From contig DXDD01000163.1 of the NCBI GenBank assembly GCA_019115665.1, positions 1-43,319 of the forward strand: a stretch of 43,319 bases of DNA, in the 5' to 3' direction. This DNA comes from Candidatus Eisenbergiella pullistercoris (GTDB lineage: Bacteria > Bacillota > Clostridia > Lachnospirales > Lachnospiraceae). Positions 22,712-31,679 of this stretch are shown one piece after another; the first letter of the stretch is position 1, and every line of letters starts with the position of its first letter. The notes beneath the pieces were generated by a model. That model ran no database searches. It worked only from the letters and a program-made list of their open reading frames with translations, and had not been told where the DNA came from. The translations under genes were made by a program, and so were the position numbers.

Positions 22712-23362
22712 ATGGAAAAGATCCCGCAGCCAAACGAAATCTATCAGCATTTTAAGGGAAACCTGTACCGGGTGGTCACGCTGGCGAAGCATGCGGATAC
22801 CGGGGAGCGTATGGTGATCTACCAGGCGCTGTACGGGGATTTTGAAATCTGGGCCAGGCCGCTTCGCGAATTTACCGGAAGGGTGGACGAAAGAAAGCAT
22901 CCGGAGGCGGCAGGAAGGCAGCGCTTTACGCTTCTTCCTCAGATCATGGGCCAGGATGGCTTAAAGCCGCCCGCCGGTGAGAAGCCGGAGCAGTCTCCAC
23001 TTGCCGCCGGGAAGCCGGAGCAGTCAGTCCCCGCCGGTGAGAAGCCGGAGCAGGCAGCGCCCGCAGCCGGCAGAGATCTCTCCGCAGCCGGAGCCGAAGA
23101 GGCATCCGGCCCGGCCGCTCCGCCTTCCGAGGAGGAACCCGCGCTGGATCCCATGCTGATGGCTTTTCTGGACGCGGACAGCTACGAGGAAAAGCTCGCC
23201 ATCTTTACGGACATGCGCGGCAGGGTAACGGACGATATGCTCACCACCATGGCGGTGGCTCTGGACATCGATCTGAAGGAGGGCGAGCTCATGGAACGGT
23301 ATGAGGAGCTGAAAAACTGCATCGTCATGCTGGAAAAATATGAGTGCACCCGGCTGAGATAG
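22712..23362 (+). CDS. DUF1653 domain protein with Pro-rich repeat linker
   Basis: Unknown function. Residues 1-~70 form a DUF1653 domain (PNEIYQHFKGNLYRVVTLAKHADTGERMVIYQAL, IWARPLREFTGRVD). A low-complexity linker of ~70 residues contains near-repeats of GEKPEQ (GEKPEQSPLAAGKPEQSVPA) encoded by DNA repeats of CCGCCGGTGAGAAGCCGGAG. A C-terminal helical domain follows (DPMLMAFLDADSYEEKLAIF, MERYEELKNCIVMLEKYECT), also found alone after DUF1653 in Lachnospiraceae. CAGGGAGGAAAGC gives a strong start. It probably ends the holA-yqeY operon. Confidence 0.88.
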   Translation: MEKIPQPNEIYQHFKGNLYRVVTLAKHADTGERMVIYQALYGDFEIWARPLREFTGRVDERKHPEAAGRQRFTLLPQIMGQDGLKPPAGEKPEQSPLAAGKPEQSVPAGEKPEQAAPAAGRDLSAAGAEEASGPAAPPSEEEPALDPMLMAFLDADSYEEKLAIFTDMRGRVTDDMLTTMAVALDIDLKEGELMERYEELKNCIVMLEKYECTRLR

Positions 23363-23374
23363 GGCCGGGATGCT

Positions 23375-23419
23375 GACGGCAGAATAGAAATCGCATTCGC
23401 GATTTCTATTCGCCCCGTC
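23375..23419. repeat. Long perfect hairpin between DUF1653 and sfsA-mutY genes
   Basis: GAATAGAAATCGC, loop ATTC, GCGATTTCTATTC forms a perfect 13-bp stem (23382-23411), extended by outer GACGG/CCGTC arms. There is no T-run, so it is not a classical terminator. It could be a small palindromic repeat element or block 3 prime decay. Confidence 0.65.
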
Positions 23420-23484
23420 GCTGCGCTCCGGAACAGGTCCGGAATGGGAATTGAGATGAAAAAGACAGAAAGAACAGAAAACGC

Positions 23485-25308
23485 ATGAAGTATGACAAGA
23501 TCCGCGAAGGGATTTTCCTGGAGCGGCCGAACCGTTTTATCGCTTACGTCCTGCTGGACGGAAAACGGGAAAAGGTACATGTGAAAAATACGGGCAGATG
23601 CCGGGAGCTTCTGAAGGAGGGCGCGGCGGTGTATCTGGCGGAGAGCGGCAATCCCGCCCGCAGCACGGCTTATGACCTGACGGCGGTGAAAAAGGGAGAC
23701 AGGCTCGTCAACATGGACAGCGCCGCTCCCAACCGGGCGGCGGAGGAGTGGCTGAGGGCGGGCGGCCTGTATCCGGACGTGGAAGAGGTCCGTCCGGAAT
23801 GCCGTTTCGGAGCCTCCCGGTTTGACTTCCGGCTGCGCCTGAAAGCTGACGCCTCCGATGGGAAGACCGTTTCGGGTCAGGATACGCGGTCCGGCGGGGA
23901 TTTCCCGCCGGAACAGACCGTGTGGGTGGAGGTGAAAGGGGTCAACCTGGAACGGGATAATACCGCCCTGTTTCCCGACGCCCCCTCCGCCCGGGCGGTA
24001 AAGCACGTGGAAGAGCTGATGGAGGCGAAGAAGGAAGGGTATGGGGCCGTCCTTCTTTTTGTGGTACAGATGGAAGGGATCCGCCGGTTTGCGCCAAACG
24101 AAGAGACCCAGCCGGAATTTGCCGAAGCGCTCCTTCGCGCGAAGCGGGCGGGAGTGCGCATCCTGGCCATGGGCTGTACGGTGGAGAAGGACGGCATGCG
24201 CATCTCGTACGGGATCCCCGTGATCCTGCCGGGAGAGAAGGCAGAAAAAGGCAGCGTGTCCGATATTGCGTCATACCTGCTGCCGTGGTATGATGAGCAC
24301 AAACGGCAGCTTCCCTGGAGACAGGACCCTGCGCCCTACCGGGTCTGGGTTTCGGAGATCATGCTGCAGCAGACCCGGGTGGAAGCCGTGAAGCCCTATT
24401 TTGAACGCTTCATGAAGGAGCTTCCGGATATCGAGGCTCTGGCGGCCGTTCCCCAGGAGCGCCTTTTAAAGCTCTGGGAGGGGCTGGGCTATTACAGCCG
24501 CGCCCGCAACCTGCAGAAGGCGGCCTGCGAGATCATGGAACGTTTTTCCGGCAGGATGCCGGAGGATGTGGAGGAGCTTCTTACCCTTCCCGGCATCGGC
24601 CCCTATACCGCCGGAGCCATTTCCTCCATCGCCTGCGGCCGGCCCGTCCCGGCGGTGGACGGAAACGTGCTCCGCGTACTGGCCAGGCTTCGCATGGACG
24701 GACGGGACATGACGAACCAGACGTTGAAGAAAAGCGTGGAGGAGGAGCTTTCCGCCCTGATCCCGCGCGAGCGGCCCGGAGATTTCAACCAGGCAATGAT
24801 GGACATCGGAGCCACGGTCTGCCTGCCGAACGGCGCGCCCCGCTGCGGTTTTTGCCCCCTCGCCGGGATCTGCATGGCGCACGCGGAGGGAAGGGAACAG
24901 GATTTTCCGAAGAAAGCTCCGAAAAAGAAACGGACAGTGGAGGAAAAAACGGTCTTTGTCCTTCTGGATGAGAAAAAGGCCGCCTTCCGGAAACGTCCCG
25001 CGGCCGGTCTGCTGGCCGGCATGTACGAGCTCCCTTCCGCAGAGGGGAAAAAGAAGCAGGCGGAAGCCCTTTCCTTTCTGAAGGAAAAGGGACTGCATCC
25101 CATCCGCATCCGAAAGCTCCCTGCGGCCAGACATATTTTTACCCATAAGGAATGGCACATGACGGGCTACGCCGTGTGGGTGGACGAGCTGGAGCCCTAT
25201 GAAGGGGGCTGGGACGGGCTGATCTTCGCGGACCGGGACGGGCTGGACCGGATCCCCGTTCCCTCCGCCTTCGCCGCTTATCTGGATTACGTGAAGAGAA
25301 ACTTGTAA
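23485..25308 (+). CDS. SfsA-MutY fusion: nuclease-like domain plus A/G adenine glycosylase
   Basis: One 607-codon frame encodes two proteins that are usually separate. Residues 1-~250 are SfsA (FLERPNRFIAYVLLDGKREKVHVKNTGR, FGASRFDFRL, WVEVKGVNLERD, LFVVQME), an old sugar-fermentation regulator now regarded as a nuclease-like DNA/RNA-binding protein. Residues ~262-607 are MutY, which removes adenine opposite 8-oxoguanine. Its features are LPWRQDPAPYRVWVSEIMLQ with the catalytic Glu (~290), the HhH LLTLPGIGPYTAGAI, VDGNVLRVLARL with the catalytic Asp, the [4Fe-4S] cysteines in VCLPNGAPRCGFCPLAGICM, and a C-terminal NUDIX-like 8-oxoG recognition domain. The linker is short (PGEKAEKGSVSD) with no internal stop, so the fusion looks real. 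An 11-codon ORF (ATG at 23456) overlaps the start by ATGA. Catalytic motifs look intact in both halves. Confidence 0.92.
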   Translation: MKYDKIREGIFLERPNRFIAYVLLDGKREKVHVKNTGRCRELLKEGAAVYLAESGNPARSTAYDLTAVKKGDRLVNMDSAAPNRAAEEWLRAGGLYPDVEEVRPECRFGASRFDFRLRLKADASDGKTVSGQDTRSGGDFPPEQTVWVEVKGVNLERDNTALFPDAPSARAVKHVEELMEAKKEGYGAVLLFVVQMEGIRRFAPNEETQPEFAEALLRAKRAGVRILAMGCTVEKDGMRISYGIPVILPGEKAEKGSVSDIASYLLPWYDEHKRQLPWRQDPAPYRVWVSEIMLQQTRVEAVKPYFERFMKELPDIEALAAVPQERLLKLWEGLGYYSRARNLQKAACEIMERFSGRMPEDVEELLTLPGIGPYTAGAISSIACGRPVPAVDGNVLRVLARLRMDGRDMTNQTLKKSVEEELSALIPRERPGDFNQAMMDIGATVCLPNGAPRCGFCPLAGICMAHAEGREQDFPKKAPKKKRTVEEKTVFVLLDEKKAAFRKRPAAGLLAGMYELPSAEGKKKQAEALSFLKEKGLHPIRIRKLPAARHIFTHKEWHMTGYAVWVDELEPYEGGWDGLIFADRDGLDRIPVPSAFAAYLDYVKRNL

Positions 25309-25332
25309 ACGCTGCAACAGGAGAGAGTACCA

Positions 25333-26358
25333 ATGAAACTTTTGACCATTACGGTGCCCTGCTACAATTCGGAAAAGTATATGAGAAAATGCATCGACTC
25401 CCTGCTTCCCGGCGGAGAGGATGTGGAGATCATCATCGTGGACGACGGCTCGAAGGACGCGACCGCGCAGATCGCGGACGAGTACGCCGAAAAATATCCT
25501 TCCATCGTGAAGGCGATCCACAAGGAAAACGGCGGCCACGGCTCCGGCGTGAATACGGGGATCGAGAACGCGGAGGGCCTGTTTTTCAAGGTAGTGGACA
25601 GCGACGACTGGGTGCTGGATACGGCGTATCAGACCATCCTTGAAACGCTGAGAGGCTTTGCCGGCGGGGACCAGGTCCTGGATATGCTGATCTCCAATTA
25701 TGTGTATGAAAAGGAAGGCGAGAAGCGCAAGAAAGTGATCCGCTACAAGCATGTGCTTCCGGAAAACGAAGTGTTCACCTGGAAGGACGTGCATCGTTTT
25801 CACAAGGGGCAGTACATCCTCATGCATTCCGTGATCTTCCGCACGAAGCTCCTGCGCGACTGCGGACTGAAGCTGCCGGAGCACACCTTCTATGTGGATA
25901 ACCTGTTCGTTTACGAGCCCCTTCCCTATGTGAAGAACATGTACTACCTGGATGTGAATTTCTACAGATACTACATAGGCAGGTCGGATCAGTCCGTGAA
26001 TGAAAAGGTGATGATCGGCAGGATCGACCAGCAGCTGAAGGTGAACCGGCTGATGGTGGATTACATGGTATCGAAAAAGCCGCTTCTTTCCTCCCAGAAA
26101 AAGCTGCGCAGCTACATGACCAATTATCTGGACATCATCACCACGGTGTCCTCCATCATGCTGATCTGCTCCGAGACGGAGGAAAACCTGGAGAAAAAGA
26201 ACGAGCTGTGGAAATACATCAAACAGAAGGACGCCATGCTTTTCTTCAAGCTGCGCTACGGCCTTCTGGGAAGCTGCACCAACCTGCCGGGAAAGAGCGG
26301 AAGAAAGGTGACGGTGGAGGGCTACAAGCTCTGCCAGAGATTTTTCAAATTCAACTGA
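25333..26358 (+). CDS. Glycosyltransferase family 2
   Basis: A GT-A fold inverting glycosyltransferase of 341 aa. It has LLTITVPCYNSEKYMRKCID, EIIIVDDGSKDATAQIADEY for nucleotide-sugar binding, KENGGHGSGVNTGIENAEG and the metal-binding VVDSDDW. The C-terminal half (HRFHKGQYILMHSVIFRTKL, YVDNLFVYEPLPYVKNMYYL) is typical of clostridial GT2 enzymes of unknown acceptor. No membrane segments are visible, so it acts at the cytosolic side on a cell-surface polysaccharide or glycolipid. CAGGAGAGAG precedes the ATG. It follows sfsA-mutY by 24 nt and faces the lipid kinase gene. Confidence 0.93.
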   Translation: MKLLTITVPCYNSEKYMRKCIDSLLPGGEDVEIIIVDDGSKDATAQIADEYAEKYPSIVKAIHKENGGHGSGVNTGIENAEGLFFKVVDSDDWVLDTAYQTILETLRGFAGGDQVLDMLISNYVYEKEGEKRKKVIRYKHVLPENEVFTWKDVHRFHKGQYILMHSVIFRTKLLRDCGLKLPEHTFYVDNLFVYEPLPYVKNMYYLDVNFYRYYIGRSDQSVNEKVMIGRIDQQLKVNRLMVDYMVSKKPLLSSQKKLRSYMTNYLDIITTVSSIMLICSETEENLEKKNELWKYIKQKDAMLFFKLRYGLLGSCTNLPGKSGRKVTVEGYKLCQRFFKFN

Positions 26359-26393
26359 GGCAGCCTGGCGGAACTTATTTCACAGAAACGATC

Positions 26394-26446
26394 CAATGAA
26401 AAACAGGGCGCGGGTTCAGGCGTAAAAACGCAGGAGCCCGCGCCTG
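26394..26446 (-). terminator. Terminator of the lipid kinase gene
   Basis: The arms GGCGCGGG and CCCGCGCC enclose the last codons and stop of the kinase gene. On the minus strand the stem is followed by CTGTTTTTC. The plus direction lacks a T-run. Confidence 0.65.
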
Positions 26447-27507
26447 CAGTTTACGGTGATATCATCGGAAAGCGCGGTCACTTCCCCGTCGGTATGCACC
26501 CAGAGGGGCTGCCTTGTGCGGATCCGGATGCGGCTGCCGCCATGGCGCTCCACGCCCCGGAACCGGAAATGCCCGCCCCAAAAGGCGGTGGGAAGCACCA
26601 GCAGCACCTTCCATTTGGGAACGTCGCCAACCGCGCACACATCCAGCCGGCCGTCGAAAGCGTCCGCTCCCGGACAGAAACGGAAGCCGCCGCCCTCATA
26701 CTGGTGGTTCATCACGGCGGCGAACATGAGCCTGCCGATGGAAACCGGACCGCTCCCCTTCCCGCCTTCTTCCTCCGTTTCCAGAACCGCTCCCGCTTTC
26801 CCGGAAGTGAGCAGCATGTTCAGCGCGATCCCCAGATAGGTGAGCTTGCCCAGTCCCACCCGGTTGAGCAGATCCTTGAGACGGGAGGACATGGCCTTCC
26901 GGCATACGCCCGCGTCAAAGCCGATCCCGCAGCTGACCAGAAACAGCCGGTCCGGCCGTGAAACCTTCCTCAGGCTCCTGCCCTGAAGCTCCCAGGCCGT
27001 ATGATAATGCAGTACGCCCACATCCATGGGACGTTCCCTGCCGTGCTCCAGGATCTGAAGGAGAGCCTTTACGGGATCCCGGCTGATTCCCATATCCCGG
27101 GCAAGATCGTTGCTGGAGCCTGTGGGAATGAAGCTGAACCGGGTCCTTTTAAAATCCTGGATGCCCTGGATCGCTTCATTGACCGTCCCGTCTCCGCCCA
27201 GGACGATGAGATGCACCGTCTCCCCGCCCCCGTCCGGGCCGCCCTGCGCAGAACCGCGCTGCCCTGCGCTGAATGGTGCCGCACTGAACTGCCCTGCACT
27301 GAACTGTGCTGCGCTGAACTGTGCTGCACTGAACTGCGCTGTGCGGCTCTGCGTCAGTTCTGCGGCAAGGCGTTCCATATCGCCCGTTTTTTCGGAAAAA
27401 TGTACCTGATAAGAGATCCCTTTTTCCTCCAGCGTCTTTTTCACAAGCTCCCAGTACTTCCCGCCCCGCCCGGAGCAGGAGGAGGGATTGACCAGAAAAT
27501 GATACAT
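26416..27507 (-). CDS. Diacylglycerol kinase family lipid kinase (DagK/YegS type)
   Basis: An ATP-dependent lipid kinase of 363 aa. [20 protein letters not shown] opens the DAGK catalytic domain, [17 protein letters not shown] holds the GGDGT nucleotide motif, and [18 protein letters not shown] is the conserved third block. The C-terminal domain has [17 protein letters not shown] and LWVHTDGEV. It could recycle diacylglycerol from lipoteichoic acid synthesis (DgkB-like), but substrate is not readable. Odd feature: an inserted ~35-residue stretch of QFSAA repeats just before the GGDGT strand, encoded by a 15-bp tandem repeat. The start at 27507 rather than 27549 is set by GAGGGGG and by homology. 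Confidence 0.93.
   Translation of the reverse strand: MYHFLVNPSSCSGRGGKYWELVKKTLEEKGISYQVHFSEKTGDMERLAAELTQSRTAQFSAAQFSAAQFSAGQFSAAPFSAGQRGSAQGGPDGGGETVHLIVLGGDGTVNEAIQGIQDFKRTRFSFIPTGSSNDLARDMGISRDPVKALLQILEHGRERPMDVGVLHYHTAWELQGRSLRKVSRPDRLFLVSCGIGFDAGVCRKAMSSRLKDLLNRVGLGKLTYLGIALNMLLTSGKAGAVLETEEEGGKGSGPVSIGRLMFAAVMNHQYEGGGFRFCPGADAFDGRLDVCAVGDVPKWKVLLVLPTAFWGGHFRFRGVERHGGSRIRIRTRQPLWVHTDGEVTALSDDITVNCRRGLLRFYA
27271..27345 (-). repeat. 15-bp tandem repeat inside the lipid kinase gene
   Basis: Five consecutive 15-bp units, on the plus strand of the form GAACTGTGCTGCACT, with one to four differences each. On the minus strand they encode [10 protein letters not shown] pentapeptides. The period is a multiple of three, so copy-number changes keep the frame. 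Confidence 0.85.
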
Positions 27508-27619
27508 ATGCGCATCCCCCTCTTTGGTGCGGACCGGAGACAGCGCCATGCTTTCCGGCCCTTTTCCTGTATTGTAGCAAATGAAAAAACGCCGGTAAAG
27601 GGGAAATGGAAATCCGCTG

Positions 27620-27648
27620 TTTTCAAGAGGGGGAAACTGTGCTATAAT
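27620..27648 (+). promoter_or_regulatory. Promoter of glyA
   Basis: TTTTCA and TATAAT are separated by 17 bp with a TGC extended -10. It gives a leader of about 100 nt before the glyA start. Confidence 0.6.
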
Positions 27649-27664
27649 CTACCTGCGCAGTTTC

Positions 27665-27713
27665 ACACGGTAACGTGTCGAATAAGAGGAGGAACGGCCC
27701 ATGCCGTTCTTTT
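27665..27713 (+). promoter_or_regulatory. Structured glyA leader with terminator-like hairpin
   Basis: Two hairpins lie in the leader: ACACG-GTAA-CGTGT with a GNRA loop, then GAACGGC-CCAT-GCCGTTC followed by TTTT. The second resembles a short intrinsic terminator inside the leader, suggesting attenuation. No known riboswitch class was recognised. Confidence 0.4.
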
Positions 27714-27778
27714 CGAGGATGAGATGCCGTCCCTGGCGGCAGGAATGGAGGAAGGAATGTATTCACTGGATGAAGTGA
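27701..27778 (+). CDS. Possible 25-codon leader ORF overlapping the glyA start
   Basis: An ATG at 27701 lies 8 nt after GAGGAGG and opens a 25-codon frame ([20 protein letters not shown], then IHWMK) that ends at 27778, 22 nt inside glyA in another frame. The ATG sits within the loop/stem of the terminator-like hairpin, so translation and hairpin formation would exclude each other. It is rich in Arg and Trp. It may be a regulatory uORF or a chance frame. Confidence 0.3.
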   Translation: MPFFSRMRCRPWRQEWRKECIHWMK

Positions 27779-28998
27779 GAAAGGCGGATCCGGAGATCGC
27801 ACAGGCGATCGTGGACGAGCAGGAGCGTCAGAACAGCCATATCGAGCTGATCGCGTCTGAGAACTGGGTGAGCAAAGCGGTGATGGCCGCCATGGGAAGC
27901 GTACTCACCAACAAATATGCGGAGGGCTACCCGGGAAAACGCTATTACGGCGGCTGCGATTATGTGGATGAGGTGGAGAACCTTGCCATTGAACGCGCGA
28001 AGAAGCTGTTCGGCTGTGATTATGCCAACGTGCAGCCCCATTCCGGCGCCCAGGCCAACATGGCGGTGCAGTTTGCCGTGCTCACGCCCGGAGACACCAT
28101 CATGGGAATGAACCTGGACCACGGCGGCCACCTGACGCACGGAAGCCCGGTGAACATGTCCGGAAAATATTTTAACGTGGTTCCCTACGGTGTGAACGAC
28201 GAGGGCTTCCTGGATTATGACAAGATGAAGGAAACCGCAAGGCAGTGCCGCCCGAAGATGATCATCGCCGGCGCGTCCGCCTATGCGAGGACCATAGATT
28301 TCAAGCCGTTCCGCGAGATCGCCGACGAGGTGGGCGCCTGCCTGATGGTGGATATGGCCCATATCGCCGGTCTGGTGGCTGCGGGGCTTCATCCCAGCCC
28401 GATCCCTTACGCGGACGTGGTGACCACCACCACCCACAAGACCCTGCGCGGCCCCAGAGGCGGCATGATCCTCTGCAATAAGGAAGCCGCGGAGAAGTGG
28501 AACTTCAACAAGGCGATCTTCCCCGGCACCCAGGGCGGCCCGCTGATGCATGTGATCGCGGCGAAGGCGGTCTGCTTTAAGGAAGCGCTGAGCGACGATT
28601 TCCGCGTTTATCAGCAGCACATCCTGGACAATGCCCAGGCGCTCTGCCGCGGCCTGATGGACAGAGGCATCCGTATCGTTTCCGGCGGGACGGACAACCA
28701 CCTGATGCTGGTGGATCTGACCAATTTCGACCAGACCGGAAAGGCTGTGGAGAAGCTTCTGGATGCGGCGAACATCACCTGCAACAAGAACACCATCCCC
28801 AACGATCCCAAGTCTCCCTTCGTAACCAGCGGCATCCGTCTCGGCACGCCCGCCGTCACGTCCAGAGGCATGAATACGCAGGATATGGACCGGATCGCGG
28901 ACGCCATCGCCATGGTCATCAGGGGCGGCGAGGAAAAGGTGGCCGACGCCCGCGCCATCGTGAAGGAGCTGACGGACAAGTATCCGCTGGAAGCATGA
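27757..28998 (+). CDS. glyA: Serine hydroxymethyltransferase
   Basis: This PLP enzyme interconverts serine and glycine with tetrahydrofolate, feeding one-carbon units to ThyA and purine synthesis. The 413-aa protein has [69 protein letters not shown], and the PLP lysine in [15 protein letters not shown]. The ORF track extends the frame to 27001, but that part is antisense to the kinase gene. The ATG at 27757 follows GGAGGAAGGA and gives the family length. traX overlaps the stop by ATGA. Confidence 0.97.
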   Translation: MYSLDEVRKADPEIAQAIVDEQERQNSHIELIASENWVSKAVMAAMGSVLTNKYAEGYPGKRYYGGCDYVDEVENLAIERAKKLFGCDYANVQPHSGAQANMAVQFAVLTPGDTIMGMNLDHGGHLTHGSPVNMSGKYFNVVPYGVNDEGFLDYDKMKETARQCRPKMIIAGASAYARTIDFKPFREIADEVGACLMVDMAHIAGLVAAGLHPSPIPYADVVTTTTHKTLRGPRGGMILCNKEAAEKWNFNKAIFPGTQGGPLMHVIAAKAVCFKEALSDDFRVYQQHILDNAQALCRGLMDRGIRIVSGGTDNHLMLVDLTNFDQTGKAVEKLLDAANITCNKNTIPNDPKSPFVTSGIRLGTPAVTSRGMNTQDMDRIADAIAMVIRGGEEKVADARAIVKELTDKYPLEA

Positions 28999-29822
28999 AA
29001 ACGGTGAACCGCAGAAACAGCGGAGGGGTTTCCGCAGATTTTCTGAAGCTTGCGGCCCTTGTGACCATGCTCATTGATCATGTCGGGGCGGGGCTTATGG
29101 AGCGGATCCTGGCGGACGGCTATGCGGAGGATCCCCTGGTTTATCAGCAGATCCTCGGCCTGGATCAGCTCCTGCGCGTCATCGGGCGCGTTTCCTTTCC
29201 GATCTTCTGTTTCCTGCTCGTGGAAGGATATATCCATACGAGGAGCCGGCGCGCTTATGCGCTCCGGCTTTTTGTGTTTGCCCTTTTGTCGGAGCTCCCC
29301 TTTGACCTGCTCTTTTTTGGCGGATGGAATCCGCGCAGCCAGAACGTCTTCTGGACGCTCCTCATCGGGCTTCTGGCCCTCTGGGGAGCGGATGCGCTCC
29401 GGTGCCGCATTCCGGGCGCGCCGGGAAGGGCGCGGGTATTTGAAAAGGCGGCAGCGATCCTGATTCCCGCCGCGGCCATGCTCGCCGCCTGGCTTCTGAA
29501 AACGGATTATTCCTGGCGGGGCGTGCTTCTGATCGTCATAATCTCTTTCCTGCGCCGGGACAGGCTCCTTCTGGTGATCGAAGCCCCTTTTCTGTTCCTG
29601 CTCACGGAGTTTCTGGATCTCATGCTCCGCGGAAGCAGCGTTGCCTACAGCCTGGAAACGACGCTGTCTCATCTGACGGTGTTTCTGCCCTTTTTCCTGA
29701 TCCGGTTTTACGACGGAAGCCGCAGACGGAAGGGACACCGGTATTTTTTCTATCTGTTTTATCCCGCGCATCTTCTGATCCTTTTCTTTTTCCGGCAGAT
29801 TTTGTACATATTGTACGGATAA
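28995..29822 (+). CDS. TraX family membrane protein
   Basis: A polytopic membrane protein of 275 aa belonging to the TraX family. TraX of F plasmid acetylates pilin; chromosomal Firmicutes members have no proven role, though membrane acyl-transfer is plausible. Features: [20 protein letters not shown] with the family IDH motif, [34 protein letters not shown], a series of hydrophobic segments ([42 protein letters not shown]) and the final [15 protein letters not shown], all typical. It is coupled to glyA by ATGA, which may only reflect compact packing. Confidence 0.9.
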   Translation: MKTVNRRNSGGVSADFLKLAALVTMLIDHVGAGLMERILADGYAEDPLVYQQILGLDQLLRVIGRVSFPIFCFLLVEGYIHTRSRRAYALRLFVFALLSELPFDLLFFGGWNPRSQNVFWTLLIGLLALWGADALRCRIPGAPGRARVFEKAAAILIPAAAMLAAWLLKTDYSWRGVLLIVIISFLRRDRLLLVIEAPFLFLLTEFLDLMLRGSSVAYSLETTLSHLTVFLPFFLIRFYDGSRRRKGHRYFFYLFYPAHLLILFFFRQILYILYG

Positions 29823-29847
29823 AAAAACAATCATAAGGAAAATTTGG

Positions 29848-29876
29848 GTTGCGTTCGCAGAAGCCCTATGCTAAAA
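29848..29876 (+). promoter_or_regulatory. Promoter of the pheB-hom-apgM-lysC operon
   Basis: TTGCGT and TAAAAT are spaced by 17 bp with a TGC extended -10, about 55 bp before the pheB start. Confidence 0.55.
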
Positions 29877-29930
29877 TATCTTCCGTTGGCACACAAATGT
29901 ATGCCTCACAAAGACACAAAAGCGGGATGA

Positions 29931-30380
29931 ATGGAAATGCAGAAGAAAAGCGAATATTACGTGGTAAAACAGAAAGCCATTCCGGAGGTCCTTCTGAAGG
30001 TGGTGGAGGCAAAAAAGCTCCTGGAATCGGGAAAGGCGGCGACCATACAGGACGCCGTGGAAAGGGTGGATATCAGCCGCAGCTCCTTTTACAAATATAA
30101 GGACGATATTTTTCCCTTCCATGACAACGCCCAGGGTACGACGATCACCCTGTCCCTGTCCATCGACGACGAGCCTGGCCTGCTTTCCGACCTGCTGAAG
30201 GTCATAGCGGATTTCGGGGCCAATATCCTGACGATCCATCAGAGTATCCCGATCAACGGTGTGGCGGCATTAAGCATCAGCGTCCAGGTGCTCAGCACGA
30301 CCACGGACGTATCCAGAATGCTGGATGCGATGGAAGAGGAAAAGGGCGTGCGCAACGTGAAGATCCTGGCAAGAGAATAA
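29931..30380 (+). CDS. pheB: ACT-domain protein, PheB/UPF0735
   Basis: A small regulatory-type protein of 149 aa. The N-terminal half has an HTH-like segment (LLESGKAATIQDAVERVDIS, RSSFYKYKDDIFPF). The C-terminal half is an ACT domain (TTITLSLSIDDEPGLLSDLL, GANILTIHQSIPINGVAALS), which usually binds an amino acid. In Bacillus pheB is linked to phenylalanine synthesis; in clostridia it precedes hom, so it may sense a product of the aspartate pathway. The start is uncertain between the ATGs at 29931 and 29937. It heads the operon with 55 nt to hom. Confidence 0.92.
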   Translation: MEMQKKSEYYVVKQKAIPEVLLKVVEAKKLLESGKAATIQDAVERVDISRSSFYKYKDDIFPFHDNAQGTTITLSLSIDDEPGLLSDLLKVIADFGANILTIHQSIPINGVAALSISVQVLSTTTDVSRMLDAMEEEKGVRNVKILARE

Positions 30381-30435
30381 TATCTGACGCGGAAGGAGGA
30401 AAGCCGGGGCAAAAGGGTTCCGGCAGGAATGAGAG

Positions 30436-31644
30436 ATGATCAGCATAGCGGTTTTCGGCTACGGCACCGTAGGAAGCGGCGTTGTGGAGGTAATTGAAAA
30501 AAACAGGGAAGTGATCGATAAAAGGGCGGGAGAGGAGATCCGGGTGAAATATATCCTGGACCTGAGAGACTTTCCCGGAGATCCCTACGCGGACAGAGTG
30601 GTGCATGATGTGAACGTCATCCTGCAGGATCCGGAGGTTTCGATCATCTGCGAGACCATGGGCGGAAACGAGCCTGCCTTTACCTATTCCATGCAGGCTC
30701 TGAAGGCAGGAAAGAGCGTCTGCACCTCCAACAAGGAGCTGGTGGCGAACCATGGAGCCGAGCTGATCCGCACGGCCCGGGAGAACCGCTGCAATTATCT
30801 GTTTGAAGCCAGCGTGGGCGGCGGGATCCCCATCATCCGTCCCCTGAACGTGGCGCTCACGGCGGAAAAGATCGAGCTGATCAGCGGCATCCTGAACGGG
30901 ACCACCAATTACATCCTCACCCATATGGCCGAGGACGGAAGCAGCTTTGAGGAAAGCCTGAAGGAGGCCCAGGAAAAGGGCTATGCGGAGCGCAATCCCG
31001 AAGCGGATGTGGAAGGGTACGACGCCTGCCGCAAGATCGCCATCCTGGCTTCCCTCATGACGGGAAAGACCGTCTGCTATGAGGAGATCCATACGGAAGG
31101 CATCACGAAGATCACCCATGAGGACTTCCTGTACGCGGAGAAAATGAACCTGTTCATCAAGCTGCTGGCAAGGATCCGGGAGCAGGACGGAAAATACTAC
31201 GCCATCGTGGCGCCCTTCCTGATCGGGGAGAAAAACCCGCTCCACAGCGTAAACGATGTGTTCAACGCCATTTTCATCCGGGGAAATACGCTGGGAGATT
31301 CCATGTATTACGGCCGCGGGGCCGGCAAGCTTCCCACGGCGAGCGCCGTGGTCTCCGACGTGATCGACTGCGCCAAGCACGGACATACCCACATCGTCTG
31401 TCTGTGGGAGGAAGAGAAGCTCCCCCTCAGCAGCATCGACGGCTTTTCCAGAAGATTTTTCGTCCGGGCCGCTGAGGGAAGCGAGGAAGCGGCAAGAGAA
31501 CTGTTCGGCGAAATCGAGAGGATCGACGCGGGCGCAGCGGGCGAGTTCGGTTTTGTGACTCCTGCGATTTCCGAGAAGGAATTTGCTGAAAAATGCGCGG
31601 CGCTTCCCGGCTTCATCAGCCGTATCCGGCTGGAGGAGGCCTGA
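30436..31644 (+). CDS. hom: Homoserine dehydrogenase
   Basis: Reduces aspartate semialdehyde to homoserine, the branch point to threonine and methionine. The 402-aa protein has the NAD(P) motif IAVFGYGTVGSGVVEVI, TSNKELVANHGAELI, the catalytic/substrate region FEASVGGGIPIIRPL, ISGILNGTTNYILTHM and ERNPEADVEGYDACRKIAIL. A C-terminal ACT-like domain of ~80 residues (VRAAEGSEEAARELFGEIER) suggests threonine feedback. It lies in order with pheB, apgM and lysC. The apgM start follows 35 nt after the stop. Confidence 0.97.
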   Translation: MISIAVFGYGTVGSGVVEVIEKNREVIDKRAGEEIRVKYILDLRDFPGDPYADRVVHDVNVILQDPEVSIICETMGGNEPAFTYSMQALKAGKSVCTSNKELVANHGAELIRTARENRCNYLFEASVGGGIPIIRPLNVALTAEKIELISGILNGTTNYILTHMAEDGSSFEESLKEAQEKGYAERNPEADVEGYDACRKIAILASLMTGKTVCYEEIHTEGITKITHEDFLYAEKMNLFIKLLARIREQDGKYYAIVAPFLIGEKNPLHSVNDVFNAIFIRGNTLGDSMYYGRGAGKLPTASAVVSDVIDCAKHGHTHIVCLWEEEKLPLSSIDGFSRRFFVRAAEGSEEAARELFGEIERIDAGAAGEFGFVTPAISEKEFAEKCAALPGFISRIRLEEA

Positions 31645-31679
31645 ATCGGGGCGGAAGAAGCTTTGGCATGGAGGTAGAG

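Noticed and set aside
27665-27713. Known riboswitch upstream of glyA
   Set aside because: The leader is too short and shows no recognisable glycine, THF, SAM or guanidine riboswitch core.
27001-27756. 665-codon ORF extending glyA upstream
   Set aside because: The upstream part is antisense to the lipid kinase gene and its repeat, and crosses the glyA promoter; the glyA start at 27757 has a good ribosome site and the family length.
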